A program made the position numbers and the translations under genes. Shown here one piece after another: positions 7,956-15,701 of a stretch of DNA of 36,068 nucleotides. The stretch comes from Thermoclostridium sp. (lineage in GTDB: Bacteria; Bacillota; Clostridia; DSM-8532): the NCBI GenBank assembly GCA_017995215.1, contig JAGOJH010000024.1, forward strand, positions 1 to 36,068, written 5' to 3'. The notes below the pieces were generated by a model. The model worked only from the letters and a program-made list of their open reading frames with translations. It did not search any database and had not been told where the DNA came from. Position 1 is the first letter of the stretch; every line of letters begins with the position of its first letter.

Positions 7956-9239
7956 TCAGGTCATCAGTTTCCCGTCCCTTACAACAATTTTTCCATTCAC
8001 AATCGTCGTTGTGACCCTGCCGGTAACCGGCCACCCGTGATAGGGGGTGTTTTTGCTTTTGGACACCATTTTCCCCACATCAATGGTATAGCTTTCGTTG
8101 GGATTAAAAACAATGATATCGGCCATTTTGCCCGGAAGAAGTTCGCCCTTGTCCAGCTTCAAGATTTCTGCCGGTTTTTTGCTCATCCTGTGAACAAGCT
8201 GAACCATGGACAGATGTCCAGTTTTTACGAGAGTGGTATAGGCCAGCGGCAGCGCTGTTTCAAACCCGATGATGCCATTAGCGGCCTGATCGAACTCCAC
8301 GTTTTTTTCGTCTTGATGATGTGGCGCATGGTCTGTGGCGATGATATCGAGTACTCCATCCGTAAGCCCCTGGATAATCGCATCTACATCTTCCTCATTT
8401 CTTAAGGGAGGATTCATTTTTGCCATCGTGTTATAGCCTTCACAGGCATTTTCGGTGAGGGTAAAGTAATGCGGGCAGGTCTCTGCAGTCACTGCAGCAC
8501 CCCTTTTCTTAGCCTGGCGAACGAGTTCTACCCCCAGTGCCGTACTTACATGGCACAAATGTATTGGAACGCCGGTGCGCTCGGACAGGATGATGTCCCT
8601 TGCAATCATGATTTCTTCGCTGGCCTTTGAAATGCCCCGAAGCCCCATCATCGTGGATAACGCTCCCTCATTCATCGCCCCGCCGTCGGAAAGGTTGGAG
8701 TCTTCCGAATGACAAATTACTGGCACACCAAACATATGGGCATATGTCATCACCCGCTGCATCACCTGAGAGTTTTCCACCGAGCGTCCGTCATCGGAAA
8801 CAGCAACAATGCCAGCTTGCTGCATCTCACCAATATCGGCCAGTTCTTCGCCGCGAAGCCCCTTCGTCATAGCCCCGATGGGGTAAACATGGACATAGCC
8901 TTCCCTTTGCGCTTTATCAATGATGTACCGCACCACAGCCTTGTTGTCTGCAGTCGGGTTTGTGTTGGCCATGCACGCGACGGATGTAAAGCCGCCCATA
9001 GCTGCGCTTCGGGTACCCGTCACAATGTCTTCCTTGTATTCGTAGCCGGGATCCCTTAAGTGGCAATGTGCATCCACTAACCCGGGGAGTATATAGCTGC
9101 CCTCAGCATCAATAACTTCGTCCGCATCATATGTTAAGTGCCGTTCAAGCGTTGAAATAAGGCCATCTTCAATCAGAAGATCCAACTGGGTTTCCTGTTC
9201 GTTGGTTACAACCATTCCGTTTTTGATTAGTATCCTCAC
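7956..9239 (-). CDS. pyrC: Dihydroorotase
   Basis: PyrC reversibly cyclises carbamoyl-aspartate to dihydroorotate. The 427-residue sequence is a class I dihydroorotase of the amidohydrolase superfamily. The metal-binding motif DAHCHLRDPG is at about 56-65, followed by GGFTSVACMANTNP, the zinc-binding histidine regions ICHSEDS and IHLCHVS, and the catalytic IATDHAPH at about 300-307. The start codon is GTG. It lies one base after the pyrB TAG stop, and its ribosome site GGGAGGGA sits inside the end of pyrB, so the two are translationally coupled. Confidence 0.97.
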   Translation of the reverse strand: MRILIKNGMVVTNEQETQLDLLIEDGLISTLERHLTYDADEVIDAEGSYILPGLVDAHCHLRDPGYEYKEDIVTGTRSAAMGGFTSVACMANTNPTADNKAVVRYIIDKAQREGYVHVYPIGAMTKGLRGEELADIGEMQQAGIVAVSDDGRSVENSQVMQRVMTYAHMFGVPVICHSEDSNLSDGGAMNEGALSTMMGLRGISKASEEIMIARDIILSERTGVPIHLCHVSTALGVELVRQAKKRGAAVTAETCPHYFTLTENACEGYNTMAKMNPPLRNEEDVDAIIQGLTDGVLDIIATDHAPHHQDEKNVEFDQAANGIIGFETALPLAYTTLVKTGHLSMVQLVHRMSKKPAEILKLDKGELLPGKMADIIVFNPNESYTIDVGKMVSKSKNTPYHGWPVTGRVTTTIVNGKIVVRDGKLMT

Positions 9240-9240
9240 G

Positions 9241-10161
9241 CTATTCCCTCCCTGTCAGCATATACAATAAAGCCATTCGTATAGCCACACCATTTGTCAC
9301 CTGTTCGTTAATGGCAGAACCCTCACCATCAATCACAGTGGATGTCATTTCCACACCGCGGTTTACCGGCCCGGGATGCATCCATATGGCATGTTTTTTC
9401 GCCAGTGCCATAGTGCTGGGGGTTAACCCAAAAAATGCAGCATATTCCGCCTGTGATGGATAGAACGCTTTCTTCTGCCTTTCCAGCTGCACGCGAAGGC
9501 CCATCACTACATCTGCATCTTTCACGGCATCTTGCAGCGTTGGTGCAACGGTTGCCCCCATCTTCGCAATATCGGGAGGAATTAATGTGGAAGGCCCAAA
9601 CACAACAGGCTTTGACCCCATTTTGGACAGGCCAAGGATATTACTGCGTGCCACCCGGCTGTGGAATATGTCCCCTATGATAGCCACCTTCAAGCCGTTT
9701 AAGCTTCCTAAATGTTCCCGGATGGTATACATGTCCAGAAGTGCCTGGGTGGGATGCTCATGCATTCCGTCGCCTGCATTGATCACCGATGCGCGGACAT
9801 GCTTTGCCAGTAAATGTGGCGCCCCTGATAAGCTGTGACGCATTACAACCACATCAGCCCCCATGGCATCCAGAGTTTTTCCTGTATCAATCAGGGTTTC
9901 ACCCTTGGCCACACTACTGCCGGACGCGGTGATATTTACCGTATCAGCACTCATGTATTTCCCGGCCAGTTCAAAGGAAACCCTTGTTCGGGTGCTGTTT
10001 TCATAAAAAAGCGTCACGACGGACTTTCCACGCAGGTAATGTACCTTTTTGCTGTCGCTTAGTACAATTTTTTTCATCTCCAACGCCCTGTCCAGAATGG
10101 ATGTTATTTCTGACGATGTCAGTTCTGCTATTCCAAGAACATCCTTATGCATTAACCTCAT
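9241..10161 (-). CDS. pyrB: Aspartate carbamoyltransferase, catalytic subunit
   Basis: PyrB transfers the carbamoyl group of carbamoyl phosphate to aspartate, the committed step of pyrimidine synthesis. The 306-residue length is typical of catalytic chains. Motifs include the carbamoyl-phosphate loop FYENSTRTRVSFE, GDGMHEHPTQALLD, and MHPGPVNRG near the C-terminus. No regulatory chain gene (pyrI) is adjacent. ATG is preceded by GAGGAGG with a 10-base gap; an alternative ATG lies three codons in. It is the first enzyme gene of the operon and is followed immediately by pyrC. About 320 bases of leader with a terminator-like hairpin lie upstream. Confidence 0.97.
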   Translation of the reverse strand: MRLMHKDVLGIAELTSSEITSILDRALEMKKIVLSDSKKVHYLRGKSVVTLFYENSTRTRVSFELAGKYMSADTVNITASGSSVAKGETLIDTGKTLDAMGADVVVMRHSLSGAPHLLAKHVRASVINAGDGMHEHPTQALLDMYTIREHLGSLNGLKVAIIGDIFHSRVARSNILGLSKMGSKPVVFGPSTLIPPDIAKMGATVAPTLQDAVKDADVVMGLRVQLERQKKAFYPSQAEYAAFFGLTPSTMALAKKHAIWMHPGPVNRGVEMTSTVIDGEGSAINEQVTNGVAIRMALLYMLTGRE

Positions 10162-10237
10162 TCGTGTGCGCCTCCTCGGTTTAGTCTGCCCTTCTTTTGG
10201 TACTTATCGCTGGTGCTGCCTGCCGCATGGTTTCTTT

Positions 10238-10243
10238 AGTATA
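10238..10243 (-). promoter_or_regulatory. Possible proximal -10 element for pyrB
   Basis: TATACT on the minus strand lies about 75 bases upstream of pyrB and downstream of the leader terminator. The matching -35 is poor (TTATTC at 16 bases). If used, it would let the operon be transcribed without passing the terminator. Confidence 0.3.
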
Positions 10244-10303
10244 AAACATATATTGCTAAGAATAACTGTGTTCAGGCTTTGGAATACCTGATTTCTTATG
10301 GTT

Positions 10304-10471
10304 CTACAAAAAAATAGTAAGGCCGAAAGCCTTACTATCTATTTTAAAGAATGAAATATTTTGTTTGGATCTTGAAAAAAGGAAATACGATGTCTGAGGA
10401 TATAAAACCTGTTTCTTTTCAGTTTGCCCTCCTGGGTTTTTACAAAACCATACAACGTAATTCCCCTCCAT
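10304..10471 (-). other. Leader open reading frame overlapping the pyr terminator
   Basis: From ATG at 10471 a 55-codon frame runs with no stop through the terminator hairpin and ends with TAG just after its U-run. It begins MEGNYVVWFC and its last ten residues are KAFGLTIFL preceded by S. No ribosome binding site stands before the ATG, and the ATG would lie only about 10 bases from the start site predicted for the 10487-10515 promoter. The frame stays open upstream but without a good start. An open frame that spans an intrinsic terminator ahead of pyrB resembles the enteric pyrBI leader arrangement. It could equally be a fortuitous frame or a decayed gene. I do not recognise the peptide. Confidence 0.25.
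10310..10338 (-). terminator. Intrinsic terminator in the pyrB leader (possible attenuator)
   Basis: On the minus strand a perfect 10-bp stem (ATAGTAAGGC, 10338-10329, with its complement 10323-10314) encloses a 5-base loop and is followed directly by seven U residues. It sits about 150 bases upstream of pyrB and downstream of a good minus-strand promoter, with no convincing complete gene between. It is therefore either a pyr attenuator or the terminator of a short transcript. No clear antiterminator partner was found by eye. Confidence 0.75.
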
Positions 10472-10486
10472 TTCTACATCCTTGAT

Positions 10487-10515
10487 ATAGTAACACAAAA
10501 CTTTTTGGTTGTCTA
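10487..10515 (-). promoter_or_regulatory. Sigma-A promoter for the pyr leader
   Basis: TAGACA (10515-10510) and TACTAT (10492-10487) are separated by exactly 17 bases on the minus strand. Each differs from consensus by one base. Transcription would begin near 10480 and run through the leader terminator towards pyrB. Confidence 0.65.
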
Positions 10516-10617
10516 CATCTTTTTTAACTCTATGGAAACTATTGTTGGTTGAAATGTGGATTGCATTATGTTAACCTAAAAGTGTCCGAAAATCGATTGT
10601 ATAGAAAGGAGATTCCG

Positions 10618-10872
10618 ATGCAGCAGCGTATGCAACTGATACAAAAAAGCTTCAGCCGGATGAAAAAAACACCAAAAAACATTTTAAAAATTGGATTCTG
10701 GTGCCTTATCGTGTTTACTTCAGCATCTGCCGTTCTGGCTGTAGTGAATATGCTCGCACCGGCGCTGCATAGCGATATGCCTCTTTTAATTCAATCGCTT
10801 TTCATTTATGGATTTTATTTATGGGCGGAGCTGACAGTAGGCGCTCTGGTATTGGATTATGTTTTCCAATAG
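10618..10872 (+). CDS. Small two-helix membrane protein of unknown function
   Basis: I do not recognise this 84-residue protein. It starts at an ATG preceded by GAAAGGAGAT with good spacing; upstream in-frame ATGs lack such a site. The N-terminus is basic and amphipathic (QQRMQLIQKSFSRMKK). Two hydrophobic segments follow, at about 24-48 (IGFWCLIVFTSASAVLAVV) and about 55-80 (LLIQSLFIYGFYLWAELTVG), suggesting an integral membrane protein with a short loop between helices. It is the only plus-strand gene between the recombinases and the penicillin-binding protein, and it is divergent from the pyr operon. A strong terminator lies 150 bases downstream. The function is unknown. Confidence 0.7.
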   Translation: MQQRMQLIQKSFSRMKKTPKNILKIGFWCLIVFTSASAVLAVVNMLAPALHSDMPLLIQSLFIYGFYLWAELTVGALVLDYVFQ

Positions 10873-10944
10873 TGTTGTCATATCTTGAATCTCCCGGCAG
10901 CATTGTGTGTTTCCGGGACATGCAGATGCGTAACGGCATCGCAT
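10819..10944 (-). CDS. Possible cysteine-rich micro-ORF, antisense to the membrane protein end
   Basis: A 41-codon frame on the minus strand starts at ATG 10944, preceded by a perfect AGGAGG five bases upstream, and ends at TAA 10821-10819. The product begins MRCRYASACPGNTQCCREIQ and has five cysteines (residues 3, 9, 15, 16, 37), unusual for a random 41-residue frame. Its 3' half overlaps the end of the membrane-protein gene in antisense. I recognise no family. The consensus ribosome site and cysteine pattern argue for coding. The small size, the overlap and the lack of a visible terminator argue against. Confidence 0.35.
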   Translation of the reverse strand: MRCRYASACPGNTQCCREIQDMTTLLENIIQYQSAYCQLRP

Positions 10945-10984
10945 GATTTCCTCCTATGCCATGATTATTCTCCAAAATGACTTT

Positions 10985-11005
10985 TTTGTTATGGTTCGTA
11001 ACAAA
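10985..11005. promoter_or_regulatory. Operator-like inverted repeat
   Basis: TTTGTTA (10985-10991) and TAACAAA (10999-11005) form a perfect 7-bp inverted repeat around TGGTTCG. There is no U-run, so it is not a typical terminator; the symmetry and length resemble a dimeric repressor site. It lies about 40 bases upstream of the cysteine-rich micro-ORF on the minus strand. The rest of 10873-11173 holds only the two terminators listed separately. Confidence 0.35.
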
Positions 11006-11021
11006 TCTGTCCCTGATCTTT

Positions 11022-11048
11022 AGCCTGGCTTCTTTGCCAGGCTGTTTT
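11022..11048 (+). terminator. Intrinsic terminator of the plus-strand membrane gene
   Basis: AGCCTGGC (11022-11029) pairs perfectly with GCCAGGCT (11036-11043) around a 6-base loop, followed by GTTTTT. It lies 150 bases after the small membrane-protein gene. Confidence 0.85.
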
Positions 11049-11105
11049 TATGTTTTCTTCCCTATATAAAAAAATCTAGTAAACAGCATGAAAAAGGAGT
11101 TGAAA

Positions 11106-11144
11106 AATCCCGGAAGGATTTCCTTACTGGTTCCTTCCGGGATT
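11106..11144 (-). terminator. Intrinsic terminator of secDF
   Basis: A perfect 12-bp stem (AATCCCGGAAGG with its complement at 11133-11144) is followed on the minus strand by a run of five U. It starts 29 bases after the secF stop. Confidence 0.9.
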
Positions 11145-11173
11145 GAATGACAAAAGGATTCATTGCTGGAATA

Positions 11174-12118
11174 TTACGCGTCTGCGACCGTCTTGCGCAT
11201 GGAGGCTTTTCTCCACATCAGCCACAGCGGGCTGGCAATAAACACTGTGGAATACACACCTGCAATAAAGCCAACCATCAGCGGCAGGGCAAAATCCATC
11301 AGCGAAGTAATATTGTTCACCGCTGCAAAAATATACAGGGTGGCAACCGTTAACAGCGTTGTTGCAGCTGTATTGATGGTACGGGTAAGTGACTGTGTAA
11401 TACTGGTATTGACAATTTCGTCCAGCGTATGCTTTTTCATCAGTCTGCTGTTCTCACGAATACGGTCATAGATGATGATCGTGTCGTTCAGGGAGTAACC
11501 AATAATCGTCAGCGTGGCGGAGATGAAAACCTCACCGAGGGGCAGCCTGAAAATGGTATACATCCCGAAAACCACGAGGATGTCATGTGCCAGTGCCACA
11601 AGGGCTGTAATGGCTGCCGAAAAGCCATGCATCGCGCTGAATCTCCAGGTTACATAAAAAATAATTAATACTGACGCAATGATAGTAGCCTTCACGCCGT
11701 TCATCAGGGTTTCACGACCTATGCTGGGCTTAACGCTAAGCATTTCCTGATTCCCGCCCTCTTTGACATCAAAGTTTTGAGCAATCGTGTCAATAACGGC
11801 ATTTCTTTCTTCATCGGTGAGCGTCTCACTGCTGGCGATATCCAACCGCAGCATATATATGGTTTTATTTTCAGCGTCGGGATTATTGGTTTGCTGCATT
11901 TGCGATGTAACCGATTTTCCAATGGCTGCTTCAACCAAAGCATCTGCTTTTTGGACATCCAATTCACCATTTGTTTCAATCAGGATGCGTGTACCGCCGC
12001 TGAACTGAACGTCCAGATTCAGCCCGTTGATCAGGAAAGCGATAAGCCCTGCCAGAATGATCACCGCAGATATGGCAAAGAATTTTTTCTGGTGCTTTAT
12101 ATAATCAAAACTTTTCAT
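11174..12118 (-). CDS. secF: Protein translocase subunit SecF
   Basis: SecF works with SecD in the cytoplasmic membrane to drive late steps of Sec-dependent protein export, using the proton motive force. The 314 residues show the family pattern. The first transmembrane segment lies at about 14-34, followed by the signature VQFSGGTRILIET, an extracytoplasmic domain to about 130, and five further transmembrane helices. The conserved SLNDTIIIYDRIREN segment is in the second half. It follows secD by 15 bases and is the last gene of the pair, with a strong terminator behind it. Confidence 0.96.
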   Translation of the reverse strand: MKSFDYIKHQKKFFAISAVIILAGLIAFLINGLNLDVQFSGGTRILIETNGELDVQKADALVEAAIGKSVTSQMQQTNNPDAENKTIYMLRLDIASSETLTDEERNAVIDTIAQNFDVKEGGNQEMLSVKPSIGRETLMNGVKATIIASVLIIFYVTWRFSAMHGFSAAITALVALAHDILVVFGMYTIFRLPLGEVFISATLTIIGYSLNDTIIIYDRIRENSRLMKKHTLDEIVNTSITQSLTRTINTAATTLLTVATLYIFAAVNNITSLMDFALPLMVGFIAGVYSTVFIASPLWLMWRKASMRKTVADA

Positions 12119-12133
12119 CTATTTTCACCTCCG

Positions 12134-13414
12134 CTATTTCACGCCATAAAGCCATTTGCTTTTAAAGACTTTAACACCGGTCACTGATCGCAGCATGATC
12201 TTGGTAGCCGTTACAGCGGTGATAAAGCTTAAAAAGACGCCTATGGTCAGTGTCATCGCAAAACCCTTGATCGGGCCTGAACCCATAACATAAAGCACAA
12301 TCCCCGTAATAAGGGTTGTGACGTTGGAATCGAGTACCGCTGCAAAAGCACGATCAAAGCCCTGATCCACGGCGGCCCTAAGCGTTTTGCCATCCCTCAG
12401 TTCTTCCTTGATTCTTTCAAAAATAACGCAGTTTGCGTCAACACCCATTCCAATGGCCAGGATGATCCCGCCAATTCCGGGGAGTGTAATGGATATACCC
12501 GTCCATGCTACAGAAAGAATGGTTAATACAGCCAGCGCGAAAAGACCGATATCGGCCAGTAGTCCAGGCAACCGGTAAATAACCAGCATGAACAAGCATA
12601 CCAATATAAACCCGATAATTCCCGCAGTAACGGCCACACCCATAGCACCCTGCCCCAGCTGCGGGCTTATGGAGTCTACTTTTGTGGCGATGAGCCTGAA
12701 CGGCAGAGAACCGGAGCGGATGGTTGAAGCAAGCTGTCCTGCCTCCACCGAGTCCCTCTGACCCGTGATAACGGCAGAGCCGCCATCAATACGCTGCTTC
12801 ACACGTGCTACTGATACAAAATCATTGTCCATAAATATAGAAATATACTGACCCACGAGACGGCCGGTGGCCTCTGCAAATGCTTCGGTTCCCGATGGAT
12901 CCAAGTCCAGCATGACCACCCATTCATTGGTTTGCTGATCCCTTCCCGGGCTTGCATCCTTCACCTGTGTACCCTGGAGTACAATTCTTCCGGTGGGCAG
13001 AAAATTGCCGTTCTCATCCATCTTGTCGGTATCTACTTCCTGGAAGGTTAACAGGGCTGTCTTCCCAAGCTCATCGAGGGTTTCCTGAGGATTAAAGTTT
13101 GTTTCACCCTTTGCCCAGGGAATTTCAACGGTAATACGATTGTTCATCTCGTCAATCGTGACGTTCTTATCATAAATTTGCCTGCTTTCAAGCCTTTTAT
13201 CCAAAATTGTTTTAGCCGAAGCAAGACCTTTCGCCATCTCTTCCTTTGTAAGGGATCCTGGTTGTATATCGGGTTCGAGGATTGCACTGACACCCCCGCG
13301 AATATCGATTCCCGTACGTACATTATCTTTTTTCAGCTCGTTTGCAGCCAGAAATGCAAATACAGCAATCAAAATAATGACCACAAACAGCATGAAAACA
13401 CTGTTTTTTCTCAT
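12134..13414 (-). CDS. secD: Protein translocase subunit SecD
   Basis: SecD is the larger partner of SecF in the membrane export machinery. From ATG 13414 it has 426 residues. The N-terminal helix is at about 5-25 (FMLFVVIILIAVFAFLA), followed by the family signature RTGIDIRGGVSAILEP, an extracytoplasmic domain to about 240, then five transmembrane helices with GMGVDANCVIFERIKEELRDG in the conserved fourth-fifth helix region. The start 11 codons inside the longest frame is preferred because GGAGGAGG precedes it at 8 bases. secD and secF are separate genes here, not fused as in Bacillus subtilis. Confidence 0.96.
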   Translation of the reverse strand: MRKNSVFMLFVVIILIAVFAFLAANELKKDNVRTGIDIRGGVSAILEPDIQPGSLTKEEMAKGLASAKTILDKRLESRQIYDKNVTIDEMNNRITVEIPWAKGETNFNPQETLDELGKTALLTFQEVDTDKMDENGNFLPTGRIVLQGTQVKDASPGRDQQTNEWVVMLDLDPSGTEAFAEATGRLVGQYISIFMDNDFVSVARVKQRIDGGSAVITGQRDSVEAGQLASTIRSGSLPFRLIATKVDSISPQLGQGAMGVAVTAGIIGFILVCLFMLVIYRLPGLLADIGLFALAVLTILSVAWTGISITLPGIGGIILAIGMGVDANCVIFERIKEELRDGKTLRAAVDQGFDRAFAAVLDSNVTTLITGIVLYVMGSGPIKGFAMTLTIGVFLSFITAVTATKIMLRSVTGVKVFKSKWLYGVK

Positions 13415-13450
13415 GAAGTATTCCTCCTCCTTCGTCTTTCCGCTCATGTT

Positions 13451-13479
13451 ATTATATATTTTAAGTGAATGCGGGTCAA
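13451..13479 (-). promoter_or_regulatory. Sigma-A promoter of secDF
   Basis: TTGACC (13479-13474) and TATAAT (13456-13451) are separated by 17 bases on the minus strand, about 37 bases before the secD start. Confidence 0.85.
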
Positions 13480-13548
13480 TAATGATTTACAAGGTTATTT
13501 TTCGTTTTAATGAACAAGCGGTCACTTTCTTACATAGCTCGAGTATGG

Positions 13549-14208
13549 TTAAAGCAGCTGGGTATTGTTAACGACCAGCTCAAATTTCATTCCCAGAAAC
13601 TCGGCCGCTCCGCGATTCATTTTCATCCTGTCCAGAAAGATTTCAAAATAATCCATCACCGGGCAGATCAATGTATCGATTTCCAACTGCAGGATTGCTT
13701 TCCTGTTCTCTGCGTCCACAACAAGCTCGGATTTCACCACGGCATAGTTCACCCTGTCATGGATATCAAAGGTGCTCATATCCTGGTTTGTCACCCTGGA
13801 TCGATGCACATCAGATTTATCAGCCAGAATCAGTGCGGCTGAAACATTGCTGACTGCGGTCCCACTGGACTCATCATGATTGCCGATAGCCTGCATGATC
13901 TCACCGGCTTCTTCATAGTCCATTCCCATGCCTGTGAGAATTCTGTATGCCATATAAGCACCGGTATGCGCGTGATCCTGACGGTTGACGGCATTGCCGA
14001 TATCATGCAGATACCCGGCAATTCTGGCCAGTTCTATTTCCCGCGGGTCATGCCCCAGCTTTTTCAGGATGGAGCCAGCCGTGTTAGAGGTTCTTCCCAC
14101 ATGCCGAAAGGAGTGCTCGGTAAATCCGCGGATTTCCAGCTGTTTTTGAGCAAGCTTTAAGAGCGTGTTTACTTCCTCATTCTTTTTAATGTCGTTCAGG
14201 GTCAGCAA
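13549..14208 (-). CDS. HD-domain metal-dependent phosphohydrolase
   Basis: This 219-residue protein carries an HD superfamily metal-binding core: an early histidine in SFRHVGRT, the YLHDIGNAVNRQDH motif, a NHDE segment and a later aspartate in ALILADKSDVHR. HD proteins hydrolyse phosphoesters, often nucleotides; the substrate here cannot be told. The start is a TTG with AAAGGAGGAG six bases before it, and that ribosome site overlaps the stop of the SCIFF maturase gene, so the two are coupled. The adjacency suggests co-transcription with the SCIFF system. Enzymatic activity is likely from the intact motif; a biological link to SCIFF is inference. Confidence 0.88.
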   Translation of the reverse strand: MLTLNDIKKNEEVNTLLKLAQKQLEIRGFTEHSFRHVGRTSNTAGSILKKLGHDPREIELARIAGYLHDIGNAVNRQDHAHTGAYMAYRILTGMGMDYEEAGEIMQAIGNHDESSGTAVSNVSAALILADKSDVHRSRVTNQDMSTFDIHDRVNYAVVKSELVVDAENRKAILQLEIDTLICPVMDYFEIFLDRMKMNRGAAEFLGMKFELVVNNTQLL

Positions 14209-14222
14209 AAAACTCTCCTCCT

Positions 14223-15584
14223 TTATTCTTCGGCCTGTTCCATCGCCTTAAGCCACAGCGCGCATTCCACCCGCTTCTTTTGCAGTTCGCAGCCAATTTC
14301 ATAAACTCCGGAAAGATCCTTCTGAAAATTCCAGGCGTTTGCCGCACAGCCGCCGCTGCAGTAAAACCTGGCCCAGCACTGCCTGCAGGCTTTCTTCGTA
14401 TATACATTGATCCCTTTAAAGACATCTGTAATGTCTGGGCGGTTTATACCGGAATAAATATCTCCCAGCCTGAACTCACTAATACCGGCGAACTGATGGC
14501 AGGGGTACAGATCTCCCTGTGGGGTTACGGCAAGATATTCGGTGCCTGAGCCACAGCCCCTCAGCCTTTTTGCCACACACGGGCCGCCTTCAAGGTCAAT
14601 CATGTAATGGAAAAAATTCACTTTTCGGCCTTTTTTGCGCACTTTCAACAGTTCATCTGCCAGTTTCTCATACTCTTTGAACAATATAGGCAGGTGTTCT
14701 TTTCGAATCTCAAAGCTTGATCCGTCAGGAAGAACGACAGGCTCAACCGAAAGCTGATCAAAACCCAAATCCGCCATGTACAGCACATCTGTGGAAAAAT
14801 CCAGATTGCTTGCGGTATAGGTGCCCCTGACATAATAATCCCTGTTCCCTCGCTTGGCTGCCATCTGTTGAAATTTTGGAACAATGGCGTCATAGGAGCC
14901 GCTTCCGTCTTTTCGGCATCGCATGCGGTCATGGACATCCTTCCGGCCATCCAGGCTTAAAACGATATTATCCATGGTATCGTTCAGGTAGTCCAGTTCC
15001 TCTGGCTTCAACAAAACACCGTTGGTGGTGATGGTAAAGCGGAAACGCTTGCCGCTGGTTTTCTCTTTTTCCCTTGCGTAATTCACGGTACCCTTCACGG
15101 TATCGAGATTTAGCAGCGGTTCGCCACCAAAAAAATCAATTTCAATGTTTTTCCGGTTAGCAGAATTTTCAATCACAAAATCAATGGCCCTTTTTGCAAC
15201 TTCAAGGCTCATCTGGGTTTTCTGGCCATGATAATTTCCCTCTCCGGCAAAACAGTATTTGCATTTCAGGTTGCAGTCATGAGCAATATGAAGACATAAA
15301 GCCTTTACCACGGTTGGGCCGGATGAACGCGAAAAAAGCGCCTCATAGGGATCCTTTGAGAAAAGCAGCCCCCTGGCGATCATGTCATTCAATTCGAAAC
15401 AAGCTTCCTCGATGGTTTGAGCTCCATACTGCTGTTTCAGAGCCTCCAGCTTTTCCGGTTCCGGTTGTCCGTCCTGATCAAAGCAGGCCAGCACCTGGCT
15501 TGCCTGGTCATCAAGCACATGCACCGCTCCGCTGTTTACATCCAAAGCTATATGAATGTCCCGAATCGTAAACTGATGAATCAT
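14223..15584 (-). CDS. scfB: SCIFF thioether cross-link-forming radical SAM maturase
   Basis: This 453-residue enzyme belongs to the radical SAM/SPASM maturases that install thioether (sactipeptide/ranthipeptide) links in the SCIFF peptide. An N-terminal RiPP-recognition-like region spans about 1-85. The radical SAM cluster motif CNLKCKYC has cysteines 104, 108 and 111, followed by the FFGGEPLL motif. The SPASM region is cysteine-rich near the C-terminus (RGCGSG, LYPCHQF, KKACRQCWARFYCSGGC, then a final GCELQ), supplying ligands for two auxiliary iron-sulfur clusters. The predicted substrate gene scfA lies 117 bases upstream on the same strand. GGGGAG precedes ATG. The assignment is firm from motif order and neighbourhood. 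Confidence 0.96.
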   Translation of the reverse strand: MIHQFTIRDIHIALDVNSGAVHVLDDQASQVLACFDQDGQPEPEKLEALKQQYGAQTIEEACFELNDMIARGLLFSKDPYEALFSRSSGPTVVKALCLHIAHDCNLKCKYCFAGEGNYHGQKTQMSLEVAKRAIDFVIENSANRKNIEIDFFGGEPLLNLDTVKGTVNYAREKEKTSGKRFRFTITTNGVLLKPEELDYLNDTMDNIVLSLDGRKDVHDRMRCRKDGSGSYDAIVPKFQQMAAKRGNRDYYVRGTYTASNLDFSTDVLYMADLGFDQLSVEPVVLPDGSSFEIRKEHLPILFKEYEKLADELLKVRKKGRKVNFFHYMIDLEGGPCVAKRLRGCGSGTEYLAVTPQGDLYPCHQFAGISEFRLGDIYSGINRPDITDVFKGINVYTKKACRQCWARFYCSGGCAANAWNFQKDLSGVYEIGCELQKKRVECALWLKAMEQAEE

Positions 15585-15615
15585 AATATCTCCCCAATAT
15601 TCCTGGAAATAAAAG

Positions 15616-15639
15616 CAAAAGAGCTCTAAAGCCCTTTTG
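15616..15639 (-). terminator. Intercistronic hairpin between scfA and scfB
   Basis: On the minus strand CAAAAGGGCT and AGCTCTTTTG form a 10-bp stem with one G-U pair and a 4-base loop, with U-rich sequence at and after its end. Its position between precursor and maturase suggests partial termination that would give more scfA than scfB transcript. The last point is inference. Confidence 0.6.
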
Positions 15640-15701
15640 TTGTAACTGTTCCATCGTTTTGTAGAATTACTTTCGAAAAAAAGACCCAGGGATTCTTCGG
15701 G

